From Fischerella sp. CENA71 (GTDB lineage: Bacteria > Cyanobacteriota > Cyanobacteriia > Cyanobacteriales > Nostocaceae): a stretch of DNA of 64,000 nucleotides. The notes below the pieces were generated by a model, which was given only the letters and a program-made list of their open reading frames with translations, searched no databases and was not told where the DNA came from. This document shows, one piece after another, positions 18,999 to 28,849 of this stretch. Every line of letters starts with the position of its first letter. The first letter of the stretch is position 1. Position numbers and translations under genes: made by a program. Location: assembly GCA_024239075.1 (NCBI GenBank), contig JANBVI010000078.1:62001-126000 (forward strand), read 5' to 3'.

Positions 18999-19109
18999 TC
19001 ATGCCTTTTTAGCTTTAGGTAATGTCCAGCAAATGCCAGAAGACAACACCACGCTAGCAACAACAGCAATCAGAATAACTTGGGTGACATCACTTAAATT
19101 AAAAATCAT
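18999..19109 (-). CDS. small single-pass membrane protein, 36 aa
   Basis: An ATG frame of 36 codons reads a short polar start (MIFNLSDVTQ), a hydrophobic helix at about residues 11-29 (VILIAVVASVVLSSGICWTL) and a basic tail PKAKKA. A TTAGGT ribosome site lies about 6 bases upstream. Size and shape are like the tiny subunits of photosynthetic or NDH complexes, but I do not recognise it as any known one. It is separate from cbiD by 117 bases and diverges from rpiA. The good start signal and clean helix argue for a real gene; conservation has not been tested. Confidence 0.5.
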   Translation of the reverse strand: MIFNLSDVTQVILIAVVASVVLSSGICWTLPKAKKA

Positions 19110-19317
19110 TTTTGTTACCTAAATTCTCATTCATACTAATCTCTTCAAACTCTTACGGCAATTCTCCAGATAGAAAATTGTGATTTAGGACAGTCAAGTA
19201 TGTGATTAACCCCCACCTCCCTCTTGTTCCCGTATCTCCGCGTCCTCGTGTCCCCCATGTCCCCCTTGTCCCCTACTATTATTTGTAGAATAAGTCAGTT
19301 TTTCAGGAGCTTTGGGA

Positions 19318-20028
19318 ATGACCGCAGCAGTAGACCCCGTAAAATTGATGAAGCAACAAGTTGGTAAAGCCGCCGCCGATTTAGTCAAATCTGGTTCTAT
19401 CGTCGGTTTAGGTACAGGTTCAACCACAGCGTATGCGATTCAATATATTGGAGAACGCCTTAAATCTGGCGATATCAAAGATATTGTGGGTGTTCCCACC
19501 TCTTTTCAAGCAGAAGTGCTAGCGAAGGAATACGGTATTCCACTAACTACTTTAGATGCAATTGACCACATTGATATTGCAATTGATGGTGCTGATGAAG
19601 TTGATCCACAGAAGAATTTAATCAAAGGTGGTGGCGCAGCACATACCCGCGAAAAGGTTGTCGATTACCTAGCAGACCAGTTTATTGTTGTTGTGGATGC
19701 TGGTAAATTGGTTGATCGCTTGGGTTCAGTTTTTGCTGTACCAGTGGAAGTCATACCAATGGCCATCACTCCTGTAATGCGTGCGGTTGCACAACTGGGC
19801 GGTAAGCCAGAACTGCGAATGGGTGTGAAAAAAGCTGGGCCTGTGATCACAGACCAAGGCAATATGGTAATAGACGTCAAATTTGACTCGATAGATGATC
19901 CAGTTAACCTCGAAAAAACATTAAATAATATTCCCGGTGTTTTGGAGAATGGTATTTTCGTTAATTGCGCGGATCTCGTTTTAATTGGCGAAGTCAAAGA
20001 TGGCCAACCTGTAGTGCGAAAACTGTAG
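19318..20028 (+). CDS. rpiA: ribose-5-phosphate isomerase A
   Basis: 236 residues from the ATG giving [20 protein letters not shown]; a TTG two codons upstream is less likely. RpiA interconverts ribose-5-phosphate and ribulose-5-phosphate in the Calvin and pentose phosphate cycles, in the cytoplasm. Motifs are [11 protein letters not shown] (phosphate loop), [20 protein letters not shown] with the catalytic acidic residues, AAHTREKVV, and [12 protein letters not shown]. Ribosome site AGGAG lies upstream of the start. A strong hairpin follows the stop. Confidence 0.96.
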   Translation: MTAAVDPVKLMKQQVGKAAADLVKSGSIVGLGTGSTTAYAIQYIGERLKSGDIKDIVGVPTSFQAEVLAKEYGIPLTTLDAIDHIDIAIDGADEVDPQKNLIKGGGAAHTREKVVDYLADQFIVVVDAGKLVDRLGSVFAVPVEVIPMAITPVMRAVAQLGGKPELRMGVKKAGPVITDQGNMVIDVKFDSIDDPVNLEKTLNNIPGVLENGIFVNCADLVLIGEVKDGQPVVRKL

Positions 20029-20082
20029 AACGAAAAATGTAGAACTCACGACAAGAGTTTGTGATCTAATCACAGTAAGTTC

Positions 20083-20123
20083 ACGTGAGCTTCCAACAAA
20101 TGGCATTCGTTGGAAGCTCACGT
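20083..20123. terminator. perfect 15-bp hairpin between convergent rpiA and the haemagglutinin-like gene
   Basis: Arms ACGTGAGCTTCCAAC (20083-20097) and GTTGGAAGCTCACGT (20109-20123) pair perfectly around an 11-base loop. It starts 55 bases after the rpiA stop and ends just before the stop of the opposite gene, so it probably serves both. No long T-run follows, so efficiency is uncertain. Confidence 0.6.
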
Positions 20124-20127
20124 TAAG

Positions 20128-23100
20128 TTAGAATGCCTTGCAACCAGCAGAATTTTGGTGCAGATACTGACGCTGAAACTCTCTGCTATTAACATCGTAA
20201 GCAGTCAGAACGACTTCTCCTTTCTCATTGAATATCCATCCACGAGCAGGGACAATTTGCTTAGTCGTAACAGAGGTTTTTGGCTGGTTGATTGTAACAG
20301 CTTGCGAACTACTACTGCTAGCTGGTTGGGCTAAATCAACACGCACATTGTCAGTTGTAAAACTATCATTGGGACTAGAGGGTACACCACCTCGTCCAGT
20401 GATGAGAAATGTACTGCCAAAACCTTTTTGACAAGGATTTTGAGCAATTTGATTACTTGCATCGGTAGGAGTATCTGGTAACTGCATTAATCCCTGACTG
20501 GGATTGACATCTGTATTATTTACTTGTACAGTGCCACTGAAGTCTGTGCCAAGGTCAGAAGCAGCAGTGATATCACTATCTGGACTACTGAACCGATAAG
20601 CGGCTTTGATAAATATATTGCCCCCAAAACCTTTTTGAGCATTTGCAGTGATGTCACTGTTTTCTAAAGCAACAAAGTTACCAGTCACAATCCTGATGTT
20701 TCCACCAGTGGCTGTACCTGTGGCGTTGGTAGTGATGTTACTATTGCGACGTAAGATTAAGTCACGGGAGTTAAGGAAAATATTACCTTGATCACCAGTA
20801 GTAGTGGCAGTAATCAACGCCCGATTGTCTAGCCGGATGTCTTTTGCAGTCGTGACTTCGATATTACCTGCTGCACCAGTTCCTTCACTATTTGCAGACA
20901 GAATTGCACCATTAGAAAGAGAAAGCGATCGCGCATTAATTTTGATCCCACCAGCATTGCCCACACCTGATGATGTCACACTGCTAAAAATTCCACTACC
21001 CGATCCTTGTTTATCCTCACCTGCTACGAAGATGTTCCCAGTCGCATTAATAATTACGCTACCAGCATTTCCTCTTCCAAAAGTGCTTGCACTTATTGCT
21101 GCGCCATCATTCACAAAAAGGTCTTTGGTATTTATTTGGATACCACCAGCATCTCCCTGTGCATATTCATTTACTTGACTAAAAATTCCACTTGGGAATC
21201 CATCCTTACCCTCACCAGAAACAGAGATATTGCCAGTCGCATTAATTTTGACAATTCCAGCATTTCCTATTCCAAAAGTACTGGCACTAATTTGTGTGCC
21301 ATTACTCACAAAAAGGTCTTTGGTATTTATTTGGATACCACCAGCATTGCCTACACCTGATGAGTTTACACGGCTTAAAATATCACTCTCACCATCTATA
21401 GATACCAAGTTAGTAGCATTAATGATTACGCTACCAGCATTTCCCATTCCAAAAGTGCTGGCATCAATTTGTCCGCTATCAGTCAGAAACAAGTCTTTAG
21501 TAGTTATTTGGATACCACCAGAATTGCCCTGCGCTGTTGAGTCTACTTGGCTCAAAATTCCACTGTTATTTCCATTGTTAGTTTTACCAGAAGCAGATAT
21601 CTTACCAGTCGCATTAACAATTACTCTACCAGCATTTCCATCTCCGAAAGTACTGGCACCAATTTGTCCTCCATCAATCAGAGAAAGGTCTTTAGTAGTT
21701 ATTTGGATACCACCAGAATTTCCCTGTGCATTTTCATTTACTTGACTAAAAATTCCACTTCGGAATCCTTGTTTATCCTCACCAGAAGCAGAGATATTGC
21801 CAGTTGCATTAATGATCACATTCCCAGCATTTCCCGTTCCAAAAGTGCTAGCATCAATTATTGCGCCATCACTAAGAGTAAGGTCTTTAGTGCTTATTTG
21901 AATGCCACCAGCATCTCCCTGTGCTGTTTGGCTGACTTGACTAAAAATTCCGTCTGGAAATCCATCGTTACTCTCACCGGAAGCCAAGATATTACCAGTC
22001 GCATTAATTTTGACAATTCCAGCATTTCCATTTCCAAAAGTGCTAGCACTAATGTATGCGCCATCAGTCAGAGAAAGGTCTTTGGTAATTATTTGGATAC
22101 CACCAGCATCTCCCTGTGCTGTTTGGTTGACTTGGCTCAAAATTCCACTTCGGAATCCGTCGTTACTCTCACCGGAAGCCAAGATATTGCCAGTCGCATT
22201 AATGATCACTCTCCCAGCATTTCCGTTTCCACGGGTGCTGGCATTGATTTGAGCACCATTCGTAAGGGAAAGATTTTTGGTATTTATTTCAATCCCACTA
22301 GAATTGCCCTCAACAAAGAATCCAACAGTGCTAGAAATATTGCTACCACCATCTGCGGAAATATCACCAGTTGCCTTAATTTTGACAATACCAGCGTTTC
22401 CTTCCCCAAAGGTGCTAGCAGTAATTTCTGCACCATCGGTGAGAGAAAGATTATTGGTATTTATTTCAATCCCACCACTATTGCCTATAGCAGAGGAGTC
22501 AACAGTACTAGAAATTTCGCTACCACCATCTGCGGAAATATCACCATTTGCCTTAATTTTGACAATACCAGCGTTTCCTTGACCATTGGTGTTGGCACTA
22601 ATTTCTGCACCATTAGTGAGAGAAAGATTATTGGTATTTATTTCAATCCCACCACTATTGCCTATAGCAGTGGAGTTAACAGCGCTAGAAATTTTAGTAC
22701 CGAAACCATCTGCTGTGATATAATTACCTGTTGCATTAATTTTGACAATGCCAGCGTTTCCTTGACCGTAGGTATCAGCAAAAATTTTTGCACCATTGGT
22801 AAGAGAAAAATTATTTGTGTTGATTTCAATACCACCTGCATTGCCACCTAAACTTGAGAATGCAACAGCACTAGCAATGAAGCTGTCTGAACCATCTACG
22901 GTGAGATTGCCAGTTGCATTAATTTTGATAATGCCAGCATTTCCCTTGCCAAAGGTACTAGCATCGATAAATGCTCCATCTTGTACAAGCAACTCACGAG
23001 TATTAATTGTCAAATCTCCTGCTGTTCCGGTTGCTTCTGAGCCAGCTTGAGTAGTCAAAGCACTACTGATTTGACCATTGGTAGTAGTAGCAATACCAAT

Positions 23101-24468
23101 CAACTGAACTTTGTCCGCTGTAATAGTCAGATTTCCACCCTTGCCAGTACCAAAAGTGCTAGCGTTTATTTGCGCGCCATCTTGCACAAGCAACTCACCA
23201 GTTTTAATTGTTAAATCTCCTGCTGCTCCGGTTGCTCCTGGCTCAGTTGCAGTACGTAAACTACTAGGGTATTCACCATTAGCGCTAGTACCAGTACCAA
23301 TCAGCTGGACTTTGTCCGCTGTAATAGTCAGATTTCCACCCTCACCAGCACCTAAAGTGTTAGTAAGTATTTGTGCGCCATCTCGCACAATCAACTGACT
23401 AGTGTTAACTATCAAATCTCCTGCGGCTCCGGTTGTTTCTGGGTATGCTTGAGTAGCCAAGGCACTAGGAAACCTCCCATCAAATGAAATACCAACTGCT
23501 TCTAGTTGCTCAGTTGCATTCACTAATAGAAGTCCACCTTGTTGAGATCCTAAAGTACTAGCTTCTATCTGTGAACCATTAGCAAGGGTGATACGTCTAC
23601 CCCAAACCTGAATATCACCACCACCAAGACCACTGGCATCTACTGACGCCTGTTGAGATAATTGAATGTTGCCAAAGTTTTGTACATTACCATATCCCAA
23701 AGCAAAACCTTTGTTGATAGGTGTAATGCTAACTAAACCAGAGCCTGCAACACTGCCCAATTCTATCCGTCCACCAGCAGTTTTGAGTGTTGCTCCCTCT
23801 AAAAAGACATCTCCTCCCACTAATGCCAAAGTTTGATTTGGTTGCACTCGTAGTCCAGATGTTGTATTAATTACCTCATCAGTATATGACCTCAATCCCT
23901 GACCATCACCTTGTATCTGAATACTTCCAGGATTGTCCCGAAATCGCAAACCAATCGGAATATTTACACTTAACAGTGGTACTGCTTGTGGATTCGTCGC
24001 ACTAAATTCAAAATTATCGTTAAATATAAAACTGTCGGCTGTGGTTCCAAAAAATGAACCATTTAAATCTAAACTGGCATTTCGACCAAAGAAAATTCCT
24101 TTCGGGTTGAGTAAAAATAGATTTGCGTTACCTAAGACACCAAGTTTACCAAGAATATTAGAAGGATTACCGCCTGTGACTCTGGTGAGAATATTGGTGA
24201 TATTAGCCGGATTAGAAAAATAGGCTCCTCTACCTTCACCAACATTAAATTCTTGAAAACTATGAAACAGACTTGACCCGCGAGTTGCACCACCGTCAAT
24301 GCGATCGCTCGGTATACCATTAATTACATCTGGATTCACTATAGAACTTTCCGCACCCAGACTAGAATCTGGTGTGATTTGCGCTTGAGCAATAGTGATA
24401 AATACAAGAGTTTCTAATATTGCTACGGGCAAGGTGAAGAGAACGAATGTATGCCTCAGCTGTGTCAT
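20128..24468 (-). CDS. two-partner-secretion (TpsA-like) filamentous haemagglutinin-repeat protein
   Basis: 1446 residues. A signal peptide (about 1-30, ending FITIAQAQ) leads into a haemagglutination-activity TPS domain (about 30-160), with IDGGATRGSSLFHSFQEFNV, ANITNILTRVTGG and LFLLNPKGIFFG. After it the chain becomes a long right-handed beta-helix. From about residue 530 to 1220 there are eleven copies of a repeat of roughly 65 residues built on GNAGIVKINATGNI, GGIQI.TKDLSL..GA.I.ASTFG. The C-terminal region is Ser/Thr/Gln-rich and ends NSAGCKAF. Such proteins are exported by a TpsB pore and act in adhesion or surface structure. No TpsB gene is next to it. Convergent with rpiA. Confidence 0.9.
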   Translation of the reverse strand: MTQLRHTFVLFTLPVAILETLVFITIAQAQITPDSSLGAESSIVNPDVINGIPSDRIDGGATRGSSLFHSFQEFNVGEGRGAYFSNPANITNILTRVTGGNPSNILGKLGVLGNANLFLLNPKGIFFGRNASLDLNGSFFGTTADSFIFNDNFEFSATNPQAVPLLSVNIPIGLRFRDNPGSIQIQGDGQGLRSYTDEVINTTSGLRVQPNQTLALVGGDVFLEGATLKTAGGRIELGSVAGSGLVSITPINKGFALGYGNVQNFGNIQLSQQASVDASGLGGGDIQVWGRRITLANGSQIEASTLGSQQGGLLLVNATEQLEAVGISFDGRFPSALATQAYPETTGAAGDLIVNTSQLIVRDGAQILTNTLGAGEGGNLTITADKVQLIGTGTSANGEYPSSLRTATEPGATGAAGDLTIKTGELLVQDGAQINASTFGTGKGGNLTITADKVQLIGIATTTNGQISSALTTQAGSEATGTAGDLTINTRELLVQDGAFIDASTFGKGNAGIIKINATGNLTVDGSDSFIASAVAFSSLGGNAGGIEINTNNFSLTNGAKIFADTYGQGNAGIVKINATGNYITADGFGTKISSAVNSTAIGNSGGIEINTNNLSLTNGAEISANTNGQGNAGIVKIKANGDISADGGSEISSTVDSSAIGNSGGIEINTNNLSLTDGAEITASTFGEGNAGIVKIKATGDISADGGSNISSTVGFFVEGNSSGIEINTKNLSLTNGAQINASTRGNGNAGRVIINATGNILASGESNDGFRSGILSQVNQTAQGDAGGIQIITKDLSLTDGAYISASTFGNGNAGIVKINATGNILASGESNDGFPDGIFSQVSQTAQGDAGGIQISTKDLTLSDGAIIDASTFGTGNAGNVIINATGNISASGEDKQGFRSGIFSQVNENAQGNSGGIQITTKDLSLIDGGQIGASTFGDGNAGRVIVNATGKISASGKTNNGNNSGILSQVDSTAQGNSGGIQITTKDLFLTDSGQIDASTFGMGNAGSVIINATNLVSIDGESDILSRVNSSGVGNAGGIQINTKDLFVSNGTQISASTFGIGNAGIVKINATGNISVSGEGKDGFPSGIFSQVNEYAQGDAGGIQINTKDLFVNDGAAISASTFGRGNAGSVIINATGNIFVAGEDKQGSGSGIFSSVTSSGVGNAGGIKINARSLSLSNGAILSANSEGTGAAGNIEVTTAKDIRLDNRALITATTTGDQGNIFLNSRDLILRRNSNITTNATGTATGGNIRIVTGNFVALENSDITANAQKGFGGNIFIKAAYRFSSPDSDITAASDLGTDFSGTVQVNNTDVNPSQGLMQLPDTPTDASNQIAQNPCQKGFGSTFLITGRGGVPSSPNDSFTTDNVRVDLAQPASSSSSQAVTINQPKTSVTTKQIVPARGWIFNEKGEVVLTAYDVNSREFQRQYLHQNSAGCKAF

Positions 24469-24900
24469 CCTCAGTATCCTGTTTTAATAATGGAAGAGAA
24501 CCCTGACAAGTAAAAATACGGAACATAGCATATAACAAAGTATTAGAAACCAAATTTGCATGTTATGGCGTATATTCGCAAATTTTCTTAAAAATAGTCA
24601 GTTTGATAAAACTCTCTCTCTCAACCTCCGTCTCCTACAAGGTGAGAGAGGAGCAACGTCAAAATATTGTTAAAGACGCGCCATGGCGCGTCTCTAAATC
24701 AAGATGTGTTGCTAATATTTTTTGAAAGTCAAAAGTAAAAAGCAAAAAAACATTTATCTCAAGAGATACCAGCCCTTAAATTTATTCGTGGAGAAAGATA
24801 AAGTTCTTCTTGTTTCAAGAAAGAGAATTTATTCATGGGCATTTCTTTTTACTTTGATCTTTTTACTTTTGACTTAATTAATTGCTCGCCTATTTTTCAT
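24469..24900. other. intergenic region upstream of the haemagglutinin-like gene
   Basis: About 430 bases, AT-rich, between two minus-strand genes. It holds the palindrome at 24674-24693 and presumably the promoter of the large gene. No coding frame or RNA gene was recognised. Confidence 0.4.
24674..24693. repeat. perfect palindrome AGACGCGCC/GGCGCGTCT type
   Basis: AGACGCGCCATGGCGCGTCT reads the same on both strands. It is the core of the longer 28-base copy at 40875-40902 and belongs to the dispersed cyanobacterial palindromes found between genes. Confidence 0.6.
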
Positions 24901-25704
24901 TCAATTCAGTGATCCCTTGAAGCCAATAGGCCCTTCTCCGTCATAAGTCGTAGTTCCGTTTAAAGTCTTGCCACCATCATTAGAATTGGCGTTGAGCGCA
25001 ACTACATTTTGGTTCTCGCGATAGCCGATAATCCAGATACCTCCTGGGTTCCATGGAGCAGATGAGCCTCCCCACTGATTCTCTACGTTGTAGTTGTTGT
25101 TCCCTAAAAGAGTTGCTTTGAAGCCGATAGGCCCTTCACCACTGTAAGTTATGGTTCCGGTAAAAGTCTTGCCACCATCATTAGATGTGATGTCGATCGC
25201 AACCACATTTTGGTTGTTGCGACAGCCCAAAGCCCAGACACCACCGGGATTCCAGGGGGCAGAACTTCCTCCCCACTGATTCTCGACTGTGTATGCACCA
25301 CCTTCAGCCTTTGTGCCTTTGAAACCAATAGGCCCCTCACCTTTGTAAGTTATGGTTCCATTTAAGGTTTGTCCGCCATCGTTAGACTGAACATTGATCG
25401 CGACTACGTTCTGGTTAGTACGATAACCGAGTACCCATGTACCACCGGGATTCCAAGGAGCAGAACTTCCTCCCCATTGGTTTTCTACTGTGTAAGTATT
25501 ATTACCTGTTCGGGTAGCCCGAAAACCAATAAGCCCTTCATCACTGTAAGTTATGGTTCCATTTAGGGTTTGTCCGCCATCGTCAGATTTCACATTTATA
25601 GCGACGACGTTCTGGTTAGAACGAGCACCAATAACCCATTTGCCACCTTCATTCCATGGAGCAGAAGAGCCACCCCACTGATTTTGCACATGATATAGCG
25701 TCAT
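24901..25704 (-). CDS. OAA-type high-mannose-binding lectin with four tandem domains
   Basis: 267 residues made of four repeats of about 66 residues and nothing else. Each opens with (V/T)ENQWGGSSAPWN..GG, continues with a GxRxNQNVVAIN strand and closes with TLNGT..Y.GEGPIGFK. This is the signature of the Oscillatoria agardhii agglutinin family, beta-barrel lectins that bind the branched core of high-mannose glycans. Classic OAA has two repeats and one barrel; four repeats predict two barrels and four sugar sites. The first repeat has SDEGLIGF instead of GEGPIGF in one place. No signal peptide is visible, as in other members. It is alone, minus strand. Confidence 0.93.
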   Translation of the reverse strand: MTLYHVQNQWGGSSAPWNEGGKWVIGARSNQNVVAINVKSDDGGQTLNGTITYSDEGLIGFRATRTGNNTYTVENQWGGSSAPWNPGGTWVLGYRTNQNVVAINVQSNDGGQTLNGTITYKGEGPIGFKGTKAEGGAYTVENQWGGSSAPWNPGGVWALGCRNNQNVVAIDITSNDGGKTFTGTITYSGEGPIGFKATLLGNNNYNVENQWGGSSAPWNPGGIWIIGYRENQNVVALNANSNDGGKTLNGTTTYDGEGPIGFKGSLN

Positions 25705-26226
25705 ATTTTTTTGATATTTGCAAAGTTGACATTCGTTAATTTCTCAGAACTTGAATAATAATTCAAGGACATTTAAGACACTTAAGACACTTAGTAATTA
25801 AACGTAAAAAATAAAGTGATTTACTACACAAATAACTAGAGAAAATCCATGAAATTAACTTTATCCAAACTCTCCAATTATTTTTATAAGATTAAAACTA
25901 TACCAGCTAAACCAAATATCTATCGCATTTCTAAATCATTACTGAACAACAATGACATTTCAACTCTGTAAAGACTTTGCAGATAACGTCTCTAAAAGCT
26001 CAAATTTATGATGAAAAATCCTTAAACAAGTAGTCTTAAACCTCATCCAAAATCGTTCGACTGACTTGTACTGAGCCTTGTCGAAGTAGCGCTCACGACG
26101 AAGTCTAAAATCCAAAATTGGATGACGAGTAGTACTTGATTACAATGAGTTTGTGGTTAATTGTTGTTTGGTATTTGTCCCACCCAACAAACAACCAAAT
26201 TGAGTTTATTCACACCAATACCTTTG
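25705..26226. other. intergenic region between lectin gene and aldo/keto reductase gene
   Basis: About 520 bases between divergent genes. The lectin promoter must lie near 25705-25850, which includes a short direct repeat of AAGACACTTA. From about 26060 to 26100 there is a stretch of the CTTGTCGAAGTAGCGCTCA type that often occurs between genes of cyanobacteria. No gene was recognised. Confidence 0.4.
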
Positions 26227-27408
26227 ATGCTATACAGAAGATTTGGTCGTACAGATTTACAGATGCCTGTGTTTTCCTGTGGAGGTATGCGATACCAATA
26301 TAAATGGCAAGATGTGCCACAGTGGCAGATTCCCCGTGATAGTCAAGCAAATTTGGAAGCGACAATTCAACGTTCGCTAGAGTTAGGGATTAATCACATT
26401 GAAACTGCTCGTGGTTACGGTAGTTCGGAAATGCAGTTGGGTAAAATTTTACCTCAGCTTCCCCGCGACAAATTAATTGTTCAGACTAAAATAAGTCCTG
26501 GGGCAGATGCAAAAAAATTCCTCAGCGAGTTTGAGAAATCACTACGATATCTGCGTTTAGATCATATTGATTTACTGGGAATACACGGTATAAATAATTC
26601 CGAATTCTTAAACTACACCATTCGTCCGGGTGGTTGTTTAGAAGTAGCACAAAAATTACAAGCCCAAGGTAAAGTCAGGTTTATTGGCTTTTCTACTCAT
26701 GGTTCGACAGATACTATTATCCAAGCAATTAACACTAATCAATTCGATTACGTAAATTTGCATTGGTATTACATTAATCAAGTCAATTGGCCTGCTATTG
26801 AAGCTGCTACTGCACATGACATGGGTGTGTTTATTATTAGTCCATCTGATAAGGGAGGAAAATTATATAATCCACCAGAAAAATTAGTAAAACTTTGTTC
26901 TCCTTTGAGTCCGATGGTGTTTAATGATTTGTTTTGTCTAAGTCATCCCCAAGTACATACTTTAAGTTTAGGAGCAGCAAAACCCACAGACTTTGATGAA
27001 CACTTGAAAACTTTAGATTTGTTAGATCAAGCCTCGGATATTTTGCCACCAATTTTGACACGTTTAGAGAAAGAAGCCATTACCATTCTCGGAGAAGATT
27101 GGGTGAAAACTTGGCATGTTAATTTACCCAGCTACGAGCAAACTCCTGGACAGGTAAATATTCCGGTAATTCTGTGGCTGTGGAATTTAGCGATCGCCTA
27201 CGACATGATAGATTATGCCAAAATGCGTTACAACCTACTTGGCAATGGTAGTCACTGGTTTGCGGGTGAAAAAGCAGAGCAAATAGATAAACTTGACTTG
27301 CAGTCTTGTCTGAGTCGCAGTCCCCATGCAGACAAAATTCCTAGCATCCTTGCACAAGCACATCAAATCTTGCAAGGTGAAGCAGCACAGAGATTATCAC
27401 GGAGTTAA
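26227..27408 (+). CDS. aldo/keto reductase
   Basis: 393 residues from the ATG giving MLYRRFGRTDLQMPVFSCGG, the canonical beginning of this family; the frame is open upstream from a TTG but without conserved residues. It has the TIM-barrel blocks HIETARGYGSSEMQLGKIL (with the catalytic Tyr in GYG), LIVQTKISP, LRLDHIDLLGIHG and GKVRFIGFSTHG, and ISPSDKGGKL near the NADP-binding end. It reduces carbonyl compounds with NAD(P)H; substrate unknown. The extra C-terminal region of about 110 residues is typical of the larger cyanobacterial members. The sodA-type gene follows 69 bases downstream. Confidence 0.88.
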   Translation: MLYRRFGRTDLQMPVFSCGGMRYQYKWQDVPQWQIPRDSQANLEATIQRSLELGINHIETARGYGSSEMQLGKILPQLPRDKLIVQTKISPGADAKKFLSEFEKSLRYLRLDHIDLLGIHGINNSEFLNYTIRPGGCLEVAQKLQAQGKVRFIGFSTHGSTDTIIQAINTNQFDYVNLHWYYINQVNWPAIEAATAHDMGVFIISPSDKGGKLYNPPEKLVKLCSPLSPMVFNDLFCLSHPQVHTLSLGAAKPTDFDEHLKTLDLLDQASDILPPILTRLEKEAITILGEDWVKTWHVNLPSYEQTPGQVNIPVILWLWNLAIAYDMIDYAKMRYNLLGNGSHWFAGEKAEQIDKLDLQSCLSRSPHADKIPSILAQAHQILQGEAAQRLSRS

Positions 27409-27477
27409 TTGACCAAAATCTACGAAAATAATAACTGCAAACCAATTTCGCTAATTTATTTGCTTGGTGTAAATCTT

Positions 27478-28245
27478 ATGACTTTTAAACGTCGGCATTT
27501 TCTAGTTTTACTTGGTGCAGGTGTAGGCGCTTTTGCTTTAGATTCTTGCGCCTCTGCAAGCACTCCTAACCCCACTTCTCCTACTTCTTCAGTTTCTCCA
27601 AATTCTGCTAGTTCCAATAAATCAAATAATTCTGGAGCAATTCAATTACCACCTTTGCCTTATGATTACAATGCCCTAGAACCACACATTGATGCAGCCA
27701 CAATGCGCTTCCATCACGACAAACACCATGCAACCTATGTCAAAAATTTAAATGCAGCATTAGACAAATATCCAGAACTCAAAAACAAAAGCGTAGAAGA
27801 TTTACTGCGTGATCTTAATAGTGTTCCTGAAGATATTCGCACAACAGTACGTAATAATGGTGGTGGTCATATTAACCACTCGATGTTTTGGCTGATCATG
27901 AAACCCAATGGTGGTGGTGAACCAACCGGGGCGATCGCAGACGCTATCAAAAAAAATTTTGGCAGCTTTGCAAATTTCAAAAAACAATTCAACGATGCAG
28001 GTACTAAACGTTTTGGTAGTGGCTGGGTTTGGCTTGTCCGCAATCAAAATGGCAAGCTAGAAGTTGTCAATACGCCTAATCAAGATACTCCTCTGAGTGA
28101 AGGCAAATATCCAATTATGGGTAATGATGTATGGGAACATGCTTATTACCTCAAATACCAAAACCGCCGCGCTGATTATTTAGACGCTTGGTGGAACGTA
28201 TTGAACTGGGATGAAATTAACAAACGATTTGCAGCAGCAACTTAA
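27478..28245 (+). CDS. sodA: superoxide dismutase, Mn type, exported/membrane-anchored
   Basis: 255 residues from the ATG giving [20 protein letters not shown]. The N terminus has an RRHFL motif and hydrophobic stretch like a Tat signal; a cysteine (SCAS, residue 24) could be lipidated, though the lipobox is not ideal. A Ser/Pro/Asn-rich linker to about residue 60 leads to the enzyme. Metal ligands lie in [29 protein letters not shown] and [20 protein letters not shown]. The GGGH before the second ligand region is the Mn-type pattern rather than the Fe-type. It removes superoxide outside the cytoplasm or at the thylakoid, as known for the membrane-anchored Mn-SOD of Nostoc relatives. Confidence 0.92.
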   Translation: MTFKRRHFLVLLGAGVGAFALDSCASASTPNPTSPTSSVSPNSASSNKSNNSGAIQLPPLPYDYNALEPHIDAATMRFHHDKHHATYVKNLNAALDKYPELKNKSVEDLLRDLNSVPEDIRTTVRNNGGGHINHSMFWLIMKPNGGGEPTGAIADAIKKNFGSFANFKKQFNDAGTKRFGSGWVWLVRNQNGKLEVVNTPNQDTPLSEGKYPIMGNDVWEHAYYLKYQNRRADYLDAWWNVLNWDEINKRFAAAT

Positions 28246-28333
28246 GCGGTTGTTGGTTTGTAGACGCTATAAATTTAATCGTTATTTGCGATCGCGTAGC
28301 GGCTGCTTTGCAGCATCGTTTTCACGTTTGTGG

Positions 28334-28448
28334 TGAATGGGTTCCCATTCATAAACAACATCAAGACGTTAGTCACAAATGTCTTCATGTTTTCTATGAA
28401 TGGGTTCTCCTTCATAAACAACATTAAGACGTTAGTCACAAATGTCTT
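28334..28448. repeat. direct repeat, 52-base unit with 63-base period
   Basis: Two nearly identical copies start at 28334 and 28397 and share TGAATGGGTTC, TTCATAAACAACAT and AAGACGTTAGTCACAAATGT. The period, 63, is three times 21, the unit length of the neighbouring array at 28509. Non-coding. Confidence 0.65.
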
Positions 28449-28508
28449 AAGGTTATTTACAGTTTCTACATACCCGTGACTTGTAAATTCATATTTTGTT
28501 GCTATTTG

Positions 28509-28643
28509 CTAACGACAACAACTTTGGATCTAACGACACTAACTTCGGATCTAACGACACTAACTTCGGATCTAACGACACTAACTTCGGATCTAACGAC
28601 ACTAACTTTGGATCTAACGACACTAACTTCGGATCTAACGACA
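28509..28643. repeat. 21-bp tandem repeat array, locus 1 (six units and a part)
   Basis: Six consecutive 21-base units of the form CTAACGACACTAACTTCGGAT, plus a partial seventh, differ at only a few positions. The stretch 28246-28849 holds this array, the direct repeat before it and nothing else recognisable. The same CTAACGACA core forms a second array at 59565-59723. Confidence 0.9.
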
Positions 28644-28849
28644 GCATTTGATTAATTCATAGAAAATGGGAGCATCCCAATTTAAAAAAATACCTTTAAG
28701 CACTAAAGTGCTTACTACAAACACCTATGTGTAAAAATGTTAAGTTCAAAAGAGTGTAGGGGTGTAGCAGGAAAAAAACAATTAAATATTTACCCTTACA
28801 TCCTTATATCCTCACACCCTTACCCCCTAGTTTTTGTCAGAGTGAAATT

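Noticed and set aside
16930-18999. Possible cobalamin riboswitch near cobK/cbiD
   Set aside because: No B12-box-like GCCACTG motif or long structured leader upstream of cbiD was visible.
21547-22851. Long plus-strand open frame (434 codons) antisense to the haemagglutinin-like gene
   Set aside because: It is an antisense shadow of the repeated region; the minus-strand frame has a signal peptide and conserved TPS domain, and the plus frame has none.
28800-28830. Yfr1-type small RNA motif
   Set aside because: A CCTCACACCC string occurs at 28809, but the ACUCCUCACAC core and flanking stems are not present.
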